From Pithys albifrons albifrons (lineage: Eukaryota; Chordata; Aves; Passeriformes; Thamnophilidae): 64,000 nt of DNA. Shown one piece after another: positions 47,983-59,495 of this stretch. A model generated the notes under the pieces. It was not told where the DNA came from. It did no database searches and saw nothing but the letters and a program-made list of their open reading frames with translations. The stretch spans positions 7,382,965 through 7,446,964 of the forward strand of contig NC_092459.1 of NCBI RefSeq assembly GCF_047495875.1, in the 5' to 3' direction. Both the position numbers and the translations under genes were made by a program. Numbering within the stretch: position 1 is the stretch's first letter; each line of letters begins with the position of its first letter.

Positions 47983-50109
47983 TGCAGCCAGTGACAAAAC
48001 CCTTGCTTGAGTAACCCCTTGGTGATCCTTTTTCATGGAAGGGTGCAGGTTCTCCACTATGCTCAGGAGAATCAAGGAGAAGAAGCCCTGAGCATCACAG
48101 CTAAAGGTAGCTGACTCTGGGTCAAAGCCCAGGGTGCTGAGATACATCAGAAGTGACCTTCCTCCTGACAAGCCCTGCCAGGGTGTCTTGAAATGGCAAC
48201 TCACCCACCCAAACTTAGATTCCCATGCCCTGATCTCACAGCCCCTCTGTTGCTCAATACAGAAGTTAGCTGCCAGTTGTGCTTCTCTGTCCTGCCCCAG
48301 TCCCCATGCTGACATGGCCCTTGTGCAAAGTTAGCTCTCTGTTTTGCCTGTACCCTCTGTGCCATCTTATAAAGCACAGTAACTGTGTCTGTAGAACAGG
48401 CAGTTCCCTGCTTCAGGGAGTGCCTGTAGGATAAAAGAGATGGCTGCAGGTCTCATCGTGTTCTTCACATGTCATAAACAAAGCTAGAGACCCTAGGTAC
48501 ATTTGTTGTCCTTATTGTTTCATTTTATACTGTGTTCTCTTAAATATGGATAACTCAGTGTTCCTGGGAGCACAGGGAAATAACAGTTTTGCAGAAGGTC
48601 ATTTGTTTTATCGTGTTTCAGATGCTTGAGGAGTGTTTAATTTTTCCTGCCCTCTTTATGAGATGAAGATTGCAAAACCTTGTGAAATTCACTAATGAAA
48701 GTGCCACAAGCACACAATTTACTCAGAGCTCTCCTGCTTCAGAGTTTAGAGATTAACTCTGAATAACCAGCATATATCAGTCCTTCTCAGACACAGTGTG
48801 TTCTCAATAATATGAAAATCATATTCTAAATAAAACTTTGAAATTTTGTATTTTTAATACATTTTGTTTGAGTTTTGCCATCTGTTTTTTGAGGCTTCTG
48901 AGTTTGCTCACTTATGAAGATGTACAAAGTTTTCAAAACTTAGGACAAAAATATTAAGTTGAGAAAGAGAAAGTATGTCTTATTTTAAAGGCAATTAGTC
49001 AGAATTGAGCTCTTTAATCACCCTTAAGTTATTCTTTTGCAATATCTAGAAAAATACTTCTTTTTTCCTTAGAATAACTGAACTAAAGCTCCCAACTCAT
49101 TACTTGTCTACAGAAATTTGGACTTTATGCAAAACACTGAACACACGGAACTGATAATAGAAACAAGTGATAAAAATGGAACTTGAACTGCTGCCTTATC
49201 GCACAGTATAGAACTATGTTTAGACTGTCCTCATCTTCAAACTCAACCCAGCTGTGAGCCTCTGAATCTCACAGTCAGGTTCAGCTGGGACAAGCAATGG
49301 GGTTTGTCACTTTATTACTATGTTCTGCCTTTTCTAAATATATGACAGCACATAAATTGGGACATTTCCTTAGCAGCTTTAAAACACTTCTAGTGCTGAC
49401 TGGTTGCCATGGCAAGCAGGCATGTTTAGGTAGCAGGCATGGAACAAGGACCTGCTTGGCCAGCAGTAGGAGGGGGGACAGGCCCTGTGTGTGCAGCAGA
49501 GTGGTGATTTTGTAACTTCACACCTCAGATATTATCAGGCTGGCTGGGGTTTTGCATCCAAATGCTTCCTTTTAGTAGCTTTGTTTCAGACAGAAGAATC
49601 AAGAGTAAATGAATCACTATTTCCAGACCAAGAGAACAGAACAGAGATTGAATACCATGAAATGCCAGCATTAGTGGTAAAATAGCACATCTTGCTTCCC
49701 TGTTTCCCTTATGCCCATCCTATACATGACAGCCTGTTGGTTATAACAAAATAGCTGGAATAATCTGAGTCTAATTTCTTTGGAGAGCTGTTTGAACATG
49801 GGAGAAGGTATGACCAACATTGACATCTAAAAACCTGACTATCAGCTGCATGATCTCCATCCATTATGTTTTTCCATGAATATACAGGGAGCTCAGGGCA
49901 GCTTCAAGGATGTGCAAATGAGCCATTTTTGAGGAAGAGGTGTTTTGGCATGCAAACAGCTTTGAGAATATATCCTTCTGAAACAGATACTAGATTACAG
50001 GAAATAGGAGGGTATAAACTCAAGAAGCAGAAAAGAAGTTGGGAAAGAGAAACAGCCTAAAGACTAAGACCAGCCTTATTCCAAATACATATTTGTATAG
50101 TAAAATTAG
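47983..50109. other. Unique spacer
   Basis: No gene or repeat family is recognised. Confidence 0.6.
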
Positions 50110-50645
50110 TAGAATAACATAGATTGGAAAGGATATCTTCAGGTCATCTCTTAGTTGCCTGCTCCAAGCAAGGCAAACCTAGAACACATCACTCAGTGCT
50201 TTGTCCTGTTGGAGTTCAAGTATCTCCAGTCTCTTGGCAATGAGTACCAGTGTTTGACCATTCTCAGGATGAAAAAAATTCCCTTATAGCTGATTGGAAA
50301 TTTTCATGTTCCAACTTTTGTCTATTGCCTCTCATTATTTCCCTGGGCACCTCTAAGAAGAATCTATATCTTGTTTATCTCCTTCCCAACAGCCATTGAA
50401 GAAAAATGCGGGACACTCCATTGTCTTTCTCTTCTTAGGGCAAACAAAACCACTTCCTCCAGCCTCTCTGAGACATCCAGCATGTGCTCCAGCCCTATGG
50501 TCAAGCCTCATGGTTGAGACCCCTGACTATCTTGGCTGCCTTTGTTGGACTCACTCTTGCTCATCAAAGCCTTGTGGAACAGGGAGCCCAAAACAGTACA
50601 TTGTACTGAAGATGCAGTCTCCCAAATGCTGAATAAAGAAAGACA
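50110..50645 (-). mobile_element. Old CR1 LINE fragment, minus strand
   Basis: It is reverse-oriented CR1 ORF2 C-terminus and 3' UTR. It opens with a worn tail (agaataacatagattggaaa), continues through atctccagtctcttggcaat and ccctgggcacctctaagaag, and reaches the segment cccaaaacagtacattgtac. It is more diverged than the 47.8-kb or 54.1-kb copies. Confidence 0.85.
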
Positions 50646-50659
50646 GGTTCAGGGGGTAA

Positions 50660-50712
50660 GTCAGGTTGGAGAGGACTTGAGGTTGTCACAGAGTCCAAGT
50701 GCCTGCTCAAAG
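50660..50712 (-). mobile_element. Second CR1 3' tail nested in an older CR1
   Basis: caggttggagaggacttgag followed by gtccaagtgcctgctcaaag (50694-50713) is the beginning of another minus-strand CR1 3' end. It sits exactly where the surrounding CR1 ORF2 should continue without interruption. It is short, so the assignment rests on about 50 bases. Confidence 0.5.
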
Positions 50713-50905
50713 CTGGGGCAGCAGCCACCTTGTTGGGCTTGCTGCTGAGCTGTTTCTAACACACCCCAGGATGCAGCCAGCTGCCTTCACTGTGAGAGCA
50801 CACTGCTGATTCATGCTCATCTGGCTCACCCTTAGATGTCTAGAATGCACATCGCTCTTTCTGAGCTGGGGATCAAAGGCAGCCTTTGAAAATAATGGCA
50901 GAAAT
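50713..50905 (-). mobile_element. CR1 ORF2 fragment, minus strand (upstream part)
   Basis: In minus-strand translation the block SMNQQCALTVKAAGCILGCV (about 50737-50800) corresponds to the well-conserved region just before the CR1 ORF2 C-terminus, the same region that lies near 9850-9915 in the plus-strand copy. It is the expected continuation of the 50.11-50.65-kb fragment or of the nested copy. Confidence 0.7.
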
Positions 50906-51200
50906 AGGTGTCTGACCCATTTCAAGCATCTGCTTCAGCAGGAGATGAATCACGCTCCAGTAACGCCTGATTCCCTCTGCTGACTGCAAAGGGAGACCAG
51001 GGTGATCAGCTCTGATATAAACATCCATACCAGTGGTATTTACTTTCAGTGAGATTAATCCTGCCGCATAAGTTTTGCCAGGTTTGCATGTGTGTATATG
51101 AGCATGTGCTTGCAGGGTTCCTTTGAATGTGAAGTTAGTACAATTAATAAGGATATAGATACACAAAAATGCACCAAACTGGAGGTTACTTAAAAGAGCT
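50906..51200. other. Unique spacer
   Basis: Nothing is recognised. Confidence 0.6.
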
Positions 51201-51451
51201 AGTTCACATTTCAATGGCAGATATTCCAGCAAATATCAACCCTAGTGGTTTCTGAATGTTAGCTTGCTTTAAACATATGTCAGACATTTTATTTTTAATA
51301 ATCTACGTAGCATATCTTCCTTTTTCTCTTTCTTCTTTTACTTTAGTAATAGCAATTTGATTTTCTAAGGGGAAATATAAAATTCTGCTTTCAAGCAGTT
51401 GAGAGTATCAAATTCTGCATGCAACTCACACTAGGATCATCCTTAATTCTG
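51201..51451 (+). repeat. Duplicated 250-bp segment, copy A
   Basis: It aligns end to end with 55391-55640 in the same orientation, at roughly 80-85% identity by eye. Shared blocks include the phrase tcaaccctagtg, tttctgaatgttag, ttgctttaaaca, tatttttaata and ggggaaatataaaattctgc. Both copies keep a small hairpin, CTGCTT with AAGCAG around two bases (about 51387-51400 here). I do not recognise the sequence as a known transposon. It has no long frame and no TG...CA termini. Confidence 0.85.
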
Positions 51452-52804
51452 TTTTTTCTCAATGAGAGTTTCAAAAAGGAATATGTAGTCAGCAAATCTG
51501 ACTGATTTCAGCTCCCAGTGGAAAGGTCAGATAAAGTTCAACTCTTCTATAACAGAGCAAGAATTCAGGAGGTCTTTAATTGTATGTCCTGTAGACTAGC
51601 ACGGTCATCATCTTTCAGTGAACATAATGGTTAAAAATTACATTAAACCTCCCCTTTTTGAGCAACTGCTCTCCTTGTAACCTCTCTGTAACCTTGAGCA
51701 TTATGGCCTGCTACACAATTTGAATCACAGATGAGTGTTGTGCTTTTTAGATGCATGTTAAATAATCTTCCACTTTCTTCTCACTGAAGACAGACACACT
51801 GTCTATGCAGAAAAATCCAGGCAGATAAGGGAAAAAGCATCACATCCCATTCCCAGAAACCAGCCTAGACAAGCAAAGTGCGTATTCTTTTAACAAGTAT
51901 GTTTTGAAAAGTTGAGAAACCACTGATCTTAATCTTAAGAGCTGACTTTAGCCTTCTTTCATGTACTTTGCAGGAGCTTCCTCAGAAGTCCACCGCAAGC
52001 CTTCCCAGTCATCACAATGTCACAGCCTATGTGCAGAAGGGACCAAGTTAAGAATCGCCAAACAACTGACAGTGTACACACAAAATAAGGAAGGGGGTTG
52101 TTCATGCTGGTCAGAATAGGTAGGAAAAAACAGACAGAAGAAGAAAGGACTGTTCTAAAGCCACTATGAATGATGAGGTTTGTTGTCCTCTTCAATTATT
52201 ACTCCATGAAAATTGTAGACATCCAGCAGCTTGACCTCTGGGACACACATACAGTATTGTGTTTAGATTATTGCATCAGCAGAGGATGGTCTAAACATTC
52301 AGTCCAATGTGAGGGGCTTTTCAAATCACTTGGTTGAGTCTTAGCATAGCATTGCCAAGCCTTCCTTCAAGGATGAAGTTTTCTACAGAAATATCTCTCA
52401 GACAGGTCTCTGGACAAATTTAGAGGATCCTTGGGGCAGCTGCTTTCACAATGGAGAAGGAAGCACAACAAAAATGGAGGCTGGCCCATCACAGTAGGAG
52501 GTTTCTGAAGTAGTAAATGGTATTCTCCAGTTGGTTCTGTCTCTTTATTTATGTCTTTCTGCATTCTTCTGCTACTCAAGTTCAGAAGCCGACAGACAGC
52601 TTCTCTCTTAGCTTCCTGTTTCTCTGCTAATTCAACTTTTGGCAACGGATGTAACTCTAACCAAAGTGGAATTTATACCAGACCTGGGAGGACAATCTTG
52701 TGCCTGGGGAGAGATGTCGGGGCTCAGAAACACTCTGAGATGTGTCCTAACAACAGTGCAAACCTTGCTCCTTTAGGGACAGAAAACAGGAATTACAGAT
52801 AAAC
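51452..52804. other. Unique spacer between duplicated segments
   Basis: No gene or repeat family is recognised. No polymerase-like frame is seen that would support a provirus between the two 250-bp copies. Confidence 0.55.
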
Positions 52805-53019
52805 AAGAGTGGATATTAGGAAAAATTTCTTCCCTGGAAGGGTTGTCAGGCATTGGAATAGGCTGTCCAGGGAAGTGGTGGAATCACTGTCCCTGGAAAT
52901 GCTCCAGGGTTGCACAGATGTGGTGCTGAGGGACTTGTTTTAGATGTGGACCTGGCAGTGTTGAGTTAATGATCTTAGAGGTCTTTTCCAATCTTAATGA
53001 TTCTGTGATTCTATGACTT
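52805..53019 (+). mobile_element. CR1 LINE 3' end, plus strand
   Basis: It opens at a LINE ORF2 end (tattaggaaaaatttcttcc), continues through the tggaataggctgtccaggga and gaatcactgtccctggaaat blocks, and closes with gatcttagaggtcttttcca and the octamer-type tail ttctgtgattctatga. It is 5'-truncated to about 215 bp. Confidence 0.95.
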
Positions 53020-54143
53020 GAGGCAGAGTTACGCTCTGACAAGAAGTTGATTTCCACTGCTTTTAGCCCTCTCCATCTCTCTTTACTCTCACTTCCTGGT
53101 AATTATTACAGAACTGGATATATTCATCAGGCAACAAAGTCCTGCACTGCACATCACAACTCCTCGCTTCTCACGTCAGGTTTATATGTTTGTTCACATG
53201 AGCCAGTGTTTTATAGGTAATGGGTACAAATAGGCAACCAAGGCAAGCAAAATCCATAGCTCAACTAGTTTTGAGGTGCAGGCAAATCGCTTTTTAAGTC
53301 AGCTAAGAGTGAATTTGTGTTCAGGATGCACAGGACATACTTACAAACAGTAACCATGGATTTTTTAGTAGTAGTTCTAGATGAGGCACATGTCGAGCAG
53401 TTTCATAAATGGGCATAACATTGCCAGAATCTTCAAAGGATATATAGAGCTCAGTCATACATTACCTCTAAGCTATACGTGGACCACATACTGCAGAAAC
53501 ATGATCAACACTTTGGATGATGCTTATCTTTTTATCTGATAGCTGGGGTATTACCAAATTCTAACAGAAAAGAAACTATTTTGAAATAAAAATGCTATCA
53601 CTGAGACTAGCAACACAGCTTAGCCTTTGTTATTTCAAATAAGTGTCTCATATTTTGAGCAGAATGAGTAGGATACAGCAGACATTCTGCACAAAAGGAT
53701 CATTTGCTACTCAGGAAGCTGAAGATTTAATAATAAATGTGTCCCGGAAATTCACATTTAGAGTCTGATCTTATGGTAGCTTTTGAGCACTCAGTGTTTT
53801 TGAAACAAGCTAGCAGTGCCTGTGAGAGATATTAAAGGAGTTCTCTGGGCCAAACAAAGGCCAAGGCTATGAGTGAAGCCCTCCTGCCCAGGCAGTGTCT
53901 GAACAGACACTCTCCAAAAATGCAGCAAGCTTTTTTCTGGACTCCTACTTGAGCAACTCAGTCTCCATCCACCACAGCTCCTGCTGTGCCTACTCTGGGG
54001 CTTCTTGTCATTGTCCATGACTCACACTCCCCCTTGCAGTTCTGTTGGACAGTCATCACACCCAGACAAAATCCATTTTCAAGGTCACCATACCCACTCT
54101 GCACACTGTCTGCAACAGTGACTTAAAAAATAAAGAATAAATA
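53020..54143. other. Unique spacer
   Basis: Nothing is recognised beyond unique sequence. Confidence 0.6.
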
Positions 54144-54395
54144 ATAGAATGACATGATGGTTTGGGATGGAAGGGACCTTAAAGATCACTCAGTTCCAAC
54201 CTCCCTGCCTTGATCAGGAACACCTTCCACTAGACCAGGTTACTCCAAGACCCATTCAACTTGGTCTTGAACACTTCCAGGGGTGGGGCATTCATAGCTT
54301 CTCTGGGCAACCTGTTCCTGTGTTTGAGCACCTTCACAGTAAAGATGTCCCTGTATATCACATATTTCTTATTTCATTGTCTCCTTTTACACCTT
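54144..54395 (-). mobile_element. CR1 LINE 3' end, minus strand
   Basis: The reverse-oriented tail aatagaatgacatgatggtt is followed by gatggaagggaccttaaaga, the cactagaccaggttactcca block shared with the 47.8-kb copy, and tctctgggcaacctgttcct. The 5' end is truncated near 54.39 kb. Confidence 0.93.
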
Positions 54396-55390
54396 TTCAT
54401 GAAAGTTGTAGGAAATACCTTGTTTACCCAACAGGCTGGAAGAATATGAACGTTTAACAGCAATGCAAAGATCAAGTAACCATTTTGTCATAGCAAAACC
54501 CCTGGCAGTTTCTGGTTACTCTCACAAGCTCCCTGGTAAGAGCACAACAAATGCTAAATGTCAGTGCAAAGTCTCTGTGGAAAGTCAGCATTTTAAAAAG
54601 TGGTTGCAAATATCCACTTTGTTACCCCAGGTCATCTTATTTCTCCAGCCATTTGTGAGCTGGGTTTGTAGGATGTGCATTACCTGTGACTACAAGCCCA
54701 GTATCACTTCATGGTCATTGCAGGAGGAATGGCAGCAGCATTACATCACCTGATGCCCCACTATCTGAGGTGACCTCATAGTCCTCTGGAAACGCCTGCT
54801 GTCAGCACATGTTATCTTCTCTAATGTATGATAGGGTGTTGATTTTAAAATCTGCATGTTACCTCACCTGCACCCAAATCCAACTACAGGCTGAACATAT
54901 TCTAAAGGTACTTCAGCAGTTTATTGCAGCAATAAAAGTCACACGCCTTTCATAAGCATTTTGGTAAAACATTATGCAGATATTTCTATCAAACACATTC
55001 TTTCATGTCATTCATTCAAATGAATAAAGTCTCTTGTGAGGTCTCATAAGTCCCCGATTTGTGTTTATTTGCAAATCTCATAGATCACTTCTAAAAGCTG
55101 TATGAAAAGAAAAAAATACCTTAATACATGGAATAGAACAAAGGACACATAGACGGCAGACACTCAGATCAGGGGCACAGCATCCCCTGGGGCAGAGCAA
55201 AAAGAGGCCCAGACACTGCATGGGGAGCTCAGGAGCACCCCCACAGGTAGACAGATTTTTCAAAAGACTATTTGTTTTACTGTGGCACAACTCAAGCTAG
55301 TCAGAAATGAAACAGGCAGCTGCCAGGGCTGGAGATGGATGCCTGGGGGAAAGTCTGCATGGAAAATGGGGCACGGGGAGGAGGGGAACT
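54396..55390. other. Unique spacer
   Basis: No gene or repeat family is recognised. Confidence 0.6.
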
Positions 55391-55640
55391 GATTCACGTT
55401 TCAGTGGCAGATGTTCTAGCAAACGTCAACCCTAGTGATTTCTGAATGTTAGTTTGCTTTAAACACATGCCAGATATGTTATTTTTAATACTCTAGGTAG
55501 CATGAAGATCTTTCCTTTTTCTTCTTTTATTTCAGCAATATCAATTTGATTTTTTAAGGGGAAATATAAAATTCTGCTTTGAAGCAGTCAAGAGGACCAA
55601 ATTCTGCATCCTTCCCACACTGAGATCATTCTTAACTCTG
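55391..55640 (+). repeat. Duplicated 250-bp segment, copy B
   Basis: This is the partner of 51201-51451, in direct orientation about 4.19 kb downstream. It keeps the hairpin CTGCTT..AAGCAG and the most conserved block, ttaaggggaaatataaaatt. Small indels distinguish it, for example extra bases near 55501-55510. It could be a local segmental duplication, two copies of an unlisted interspersed repeat, or (less likely) old LTRs. Confidence 0.85.
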
Positions 55641-55681
55641 GTTTTGATAATCAAAACCTGAGAGATTGAGGCTATGAACAT

Positions 55682-55882
55682 CCATGTCAATGTGGGGACA
55701 CCCCTGAGGGACTGAAGCCTTGGGGGACCCATGCCATTGTAGGAGCAACCCTGAGGGAGGGACTCCAGCTATAGGTGGTCCACAACAATGCAGGGACACC
55801 CCAAAGGACTCCAGCCATGGGAAAAACATAGCAATGCAGGGAGTGCAGATATAGGTAACCCTTACCATAGTGGGGACACTAA
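55682..55882 (+). repeat. Degenerate ~50-bp minisatellite
   Basis: Five imperfect units begin near 55682, 55730, 55780, 55826 and 55860. Each has a motif like catgccaatg(t/c)(a/g)gggacacccc followed by ctgagggactccagccatgg. Unit lengths are about 47, 50, 46, 34 and a partial. The G/A-rich plus strand explains the open frame on the other strand. Confidence 0.75.
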
Positions 55883-57005
55883 GAAAACTCTATAAAAACA
55901 AGCTAGAAGCAAAGAGCAGTAGAGAAATACCCAGAAAAGCAAATGGTGGCAAAGAAAATGAACAAGTAAAAAGCATCAGCAAGATACAGTTCCACACATG
56001 GCCCAAAGCTCTACTGCCACCAGAGAAATCAGGACAGGATAACCATGACTTGGGGTGAAAGTCAGGGAAGTTGAGGCTAGGAAGAGGGAATAAGTGTTTG
56101 ATTCAGGGAAAGGAGGGCGAAAGGTGTTTGTTTGTGTCCTTTTTGTTTGGTCAGTAGTAGTCAGTCATCAGAAATTAGTGCTATTTGAAAATAAATTAAG
56201 TAAAATTCCCAGAGCTGAGTCTGTTTCCTCTGCAACTTCCCTCTCTATAAGAATTAGTCTGAGGCTTTCATCAAGGAGTTTCCCTGCCAAATCAGTTGTC
56301 TCTCCTCAAAGAAGCAGGCACAGAGTGCTGCCATGCATGCCTTATGCCAAAGACCACACACAGACACTTTATTCCTGTAGATTTGTTTGGGAGGCTGAGG
56401 GGAGCAGAGTATTTTGCTGAAGTTTGTTCAGAGGCATAGAAGTCTTAGTGAAATTTGCTTTTTCATTACACACGTGCTTGTGCCACATGTGCTAGAAGGA
56501 GACCAGGCACTGAAACGGAATCAGTCAATTTCCAGCATTTCCTCTGTGTGGTGGATGTGTTTGCTGGGCATTCATCCCTTAACCACTCCAGGCCAGGCTT
56601 GAACCAGCAATGCTGATGAGCGAGCTGAGAAGAAAATTCCCTGTGCCCAGACTGGGAAGATCTGAATAACAGGATTCTCAGCTACAGCTCTTCCTTAGTG
56701 AAGCCTGCCTAGTGGGTGCTTGATTTCCAGGCTTTTTTAAGATACACAGACTTTCATTTACAGCCATACACTCATGAAAATTGCTCAGCAACGTGGGATG
56801 TGTGCCTACCTATCAGCATTCCCATTTGGATGAGAATAATTAGCAGTTTTTTACATTTTTTTCTGTTCAGAATGATCAGGTTGTAGTCTTCATGAATTCA
56901 ATTTCTTATTTGAGTTGTTTCTTGTGACAGACCACACACACACTCTACATGTGGCCCACCACCTTGCTTGCTTCCCAAGCACCCTACACAATGTCTTGCT
57001 TTATA
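55883..57005. other. Unique spacer
   Basis: No gene is recognised. The 108-codon frame at 56.1-56.4 kb lacks supporting features. Confidence 0.6.
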
Positions 57006-57400
57006 TAATCATAACATCATTATGGCTGTAAAAGATCTCTAAGATCATCAAGTCCAACAATTAACCTAGCACTGCCAAGCCCACCACTGAACCATGTCCT
57101 CAGGTGCCATATCTACACATCTTCTGAATACCTCCAGGGATGGTGACTAAACCACTTCTCTGGGCAGCCTGTTCCAATGCCTGATCATCCTTTCCATGAA
57201 GAAGTTTTTCGTAATATCCAGTTTAAACCTTGTCTGGGGCAACTTGAGGCCATTTCCTCTTGTCCAAGTACTTGTTACTTGGAAGAAGAGATCGACTCCC
57301 ACCTATCTACAACTTCCCTTCAGGTAGAGAGTGAGAAGGTCTCCCTTCAGCTTCCTTTTCTCCAGGCTCCAGTTCTTTTCCTACTGATCTCATGTGCAGG
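57006..57400 (-). mobile_element. CR1 LINE fragment, minus strand
   Basis: It is the same CR1 type as at 43.0 kb. Landmarks are agatcatcaagtccaacaat, cactgccaagcccaccactg, tctgggcagcctgttccaat and ggccatttcctcttgtccaa. It covers the 3' UTR and the end of ORF2, and the right boundary is approximate. Confidence 0.92.
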
Positions 57401-57936
57401 GTTGCCTATTTCCAGCTTACCAGCTGCTATCGATGCCACTCACTTACTGAACAGAATTAAGTTCTCTAATATGCCCGACTGCAAATGCAGCTCTCCTGAC
57501 TGTTCTGCAGCACAGAGCTAGAGATTGCTCTTCCAGCAAGCTCTCCTGCTAATAAACTGTTTGCCAAGATGTTTGTGGGCGACAAGCACAGAGATGAGTG
57601 TAAGTCAGGGCAAATGCTTTTAAATTTCACACATGTTTATTTTTATCTTTTCCCAGTATTTGTCCAGCTGTCTAATCTTCCTAAGAACTACATAAATTGG
57701 GTCAACTCTTGCCCACTGAAAAATTCCATGCCAAATTCTCCCAAACAGATCTGGAGGTGGGTTTTTCAGTCATGTCGCCCCCATCCTTCCCCCCCACACA
57801 CACCCCAGAAAAACAGTCTAACAAAATAATGTCTCTAATTTTCACTTTAAACAATATGTTGTGGTAAAAGAAATAAATTACTTCAAAAATCTAAAAATTA
57901 CTTTCATCAAAGAAAATATTCTTCATTCAGGTCTAA
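57401..57936. other. Unique spacer
   Basis: Nothing is recognised apart from a C/CA-rich patch at about 57788-57804. Confidence 0.55.
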
Positions 57937-57941
57937 CCCTG
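57937..57941 (+). other. Target-site duplication, left copy (CCCTG)
   Basis: It lies immediately left of the LTR terminus TGTCTTGG and is identical to 58498-58502. Confidence 0.8.
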
Positions 57942-58497
57942 TGTCTTGGGTTGGTCTGGCAAAATGCCAGCTGCCCAATACAGAGTCAAAGCTTCCCTCC
58001 ACCTGCCGAGAAAAGGGAGGAAAGAAAAAACCCTCAAACTAGGTTTATGCTTAAACTAACTATATAATTTATACAGAAAAGAGAAAATTAAGAGAAATTA
58101 CAATATAACATACACTTACACAAGTTAGATATAACAACAATTTCCTACTTCCCACCGAAAACAGATTCCATGACTCTAGATTTATAAGCACCCCAAAAGA
58201 CACCCAGCAATAAAGAGAAAGTATAGCAACAAAATATTTCTACTTCCCTGAATTCAAACAAAAGGAAAATAGTGGCAGCGGCAGCAGCAGGGCCCACTCC
58301 AGCAAGACAGCAGCTGCATGCCTTGCCTCTAGCTATGATGGAACTGAGTGAACATCTAATCCTGTATTCATATCTCAGCTTTGCATCATCTGGTATGAAA
58401 TATTTCTTTGGTTACTTAAGTCAGGTGATACCCATCTCTCCTAATCTACGTAGATTCTCTGAGCCTGCTAATTCGAGGTCTGGCTAAAACTACCACA
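57942..58497 (-). mobile_element. Solo LTR of an endogenous retrovirus, minus strand
   Basis: The 556-bp unit has canonical termini. On the minus strand it begins TGTGGTAGTTTTAGCC (58497 downward) and ends CCAACCCAAGACA at 57942. Identical CCCTG pentamers flank it. A TATA-like GTATAAATT lies at 58066-58074 (minus strand), and a second TATAAA-like word lies near 58183. No internal retroviral genes are present, so it is what remains after LTR-LTR recombination. A 5-bp duplication is usual for ERVL-type (class III) elements, but class assignment is inference. A perfect 14-bp palindrome AATCTACGTAGATT sits at 58443-58456. The 71-codon plus-strand frame inside it is not a gene. Confidence 0.88.
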
Positions 58498-58502
58498 CCC
58501 TG
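58498..58502 (+). other. Target-site duplication, right copy (CCCTG)
   Basis: It follows the LTR terminus ACTACCACA directly and matches the left copy exactly. Confidence 0.8.
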
Positions 58503-59011
58503 AGTCATGGTGTCACTCAGACAATGAGATTTATCCTTATTTTCAGTTATTAGTCTTCAGCACAAGTCCTTTTACCTTTGGTATGTTTCTCCCATCTCTA
58601 CGTTTTCAAAACCAAAATTTTTACTGTGTGCCAGTGTAGAAGCTATGGACAAACTCCTCTCTATTTTCCCACATGCAAAACTCAAATGAAGCTAACCATC
58701 TACCACTGGTATCTCAGAAATACACCCCCACATTTTCCCTTGTTCTTCTCCCACACTGTGCTACCTTACCAGACTTGGTAACTTGGCATCCAGCTTCAAA
58801 TTATGCAGAAATATAGATGGCAATAGAACTATGAAAAACCCCCTCTCCAAACCTCACATCTTACCTTACCAATACACATTGGTTGGCCTAAGGTGAGCTG
58901 TGTCATCCTTAGTAAGGTGTTAAGGAGACCATGTCCTAGACTAGTATGACACTGTCATGGAGCCAAGAATAGGCCATGACAATCTTTAAGGGTCTCAGCC
59001 AATGCAGTAAA
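58503..59011. other. Unique spacer between LTR and CR1
   Basis: No gene or repeat is recognised. Confidence 0.55.
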
Positions 59012-59495
59012 ATAATAGAATCATACAATGTCCTGAGTTGGAAGTGACCCGCAAGGACCATAGAGTTCAATTCCTCGCCCTGCACAGAACAGCCTCAAGA
59101 ATCACACTGTGTGCCTGATAGTGTTATCCAAATGCTCATTGATCTCTTGCAGGCTTAGTGCCATGACCACTTCCCTGGGGAGCATGTTCCACTGCCCAGC
59201 CCCCCTCTGGGTCAGGAACCTTTTCCTAATACCCAACCTAAACCTTCCCTGACACAACTTCAGGACATTCCCTTGTGTCCTCTCCACCAGTCACCAGAGA
59301 GAAGACATCAGTGACTGCCTTTCTGCATCCCCACATGAGGAAGCTGTAGACTGCTATCAGGTCTGCCCTCAGTCTCTTCCAGGTTGAAAAAGCCAAGTGA
59401 CCTCAAACACCTCTCATAAGTCTTCCCCTCTAGACCTTTCACCATGTTCATAGCCCTTCTTTGGACACTTTCTGATAGCTTTGTATCTTCTTCCA
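59012..59495 (-). mobile_element. CR1 LINE fragment, minus strand
   Basis: The tail reads atagaatcatacaatgtcct, then ttggaagtgacccgcaagga, ttccctggggagcatgttcc, ttttcctaatacccaaccta and tctagacctttcaccatgtt. It covers the 3' UTR and about the last 130 codons of ORF2 with several stops. In minus-strand translation a remnant reading RRAMNMVKGLEGKTYERCLR is seen at about 59.40-59.46 kb. Confidence 0.93.

Noticed and set aside
51201..55640. The two 250-bp copies as LTRs of a provirus
   Set aside because: There are no TG...CA ends, no target duplication and no gag/pol-like frames between them. It is kept only as a lesser alternative in the finding.
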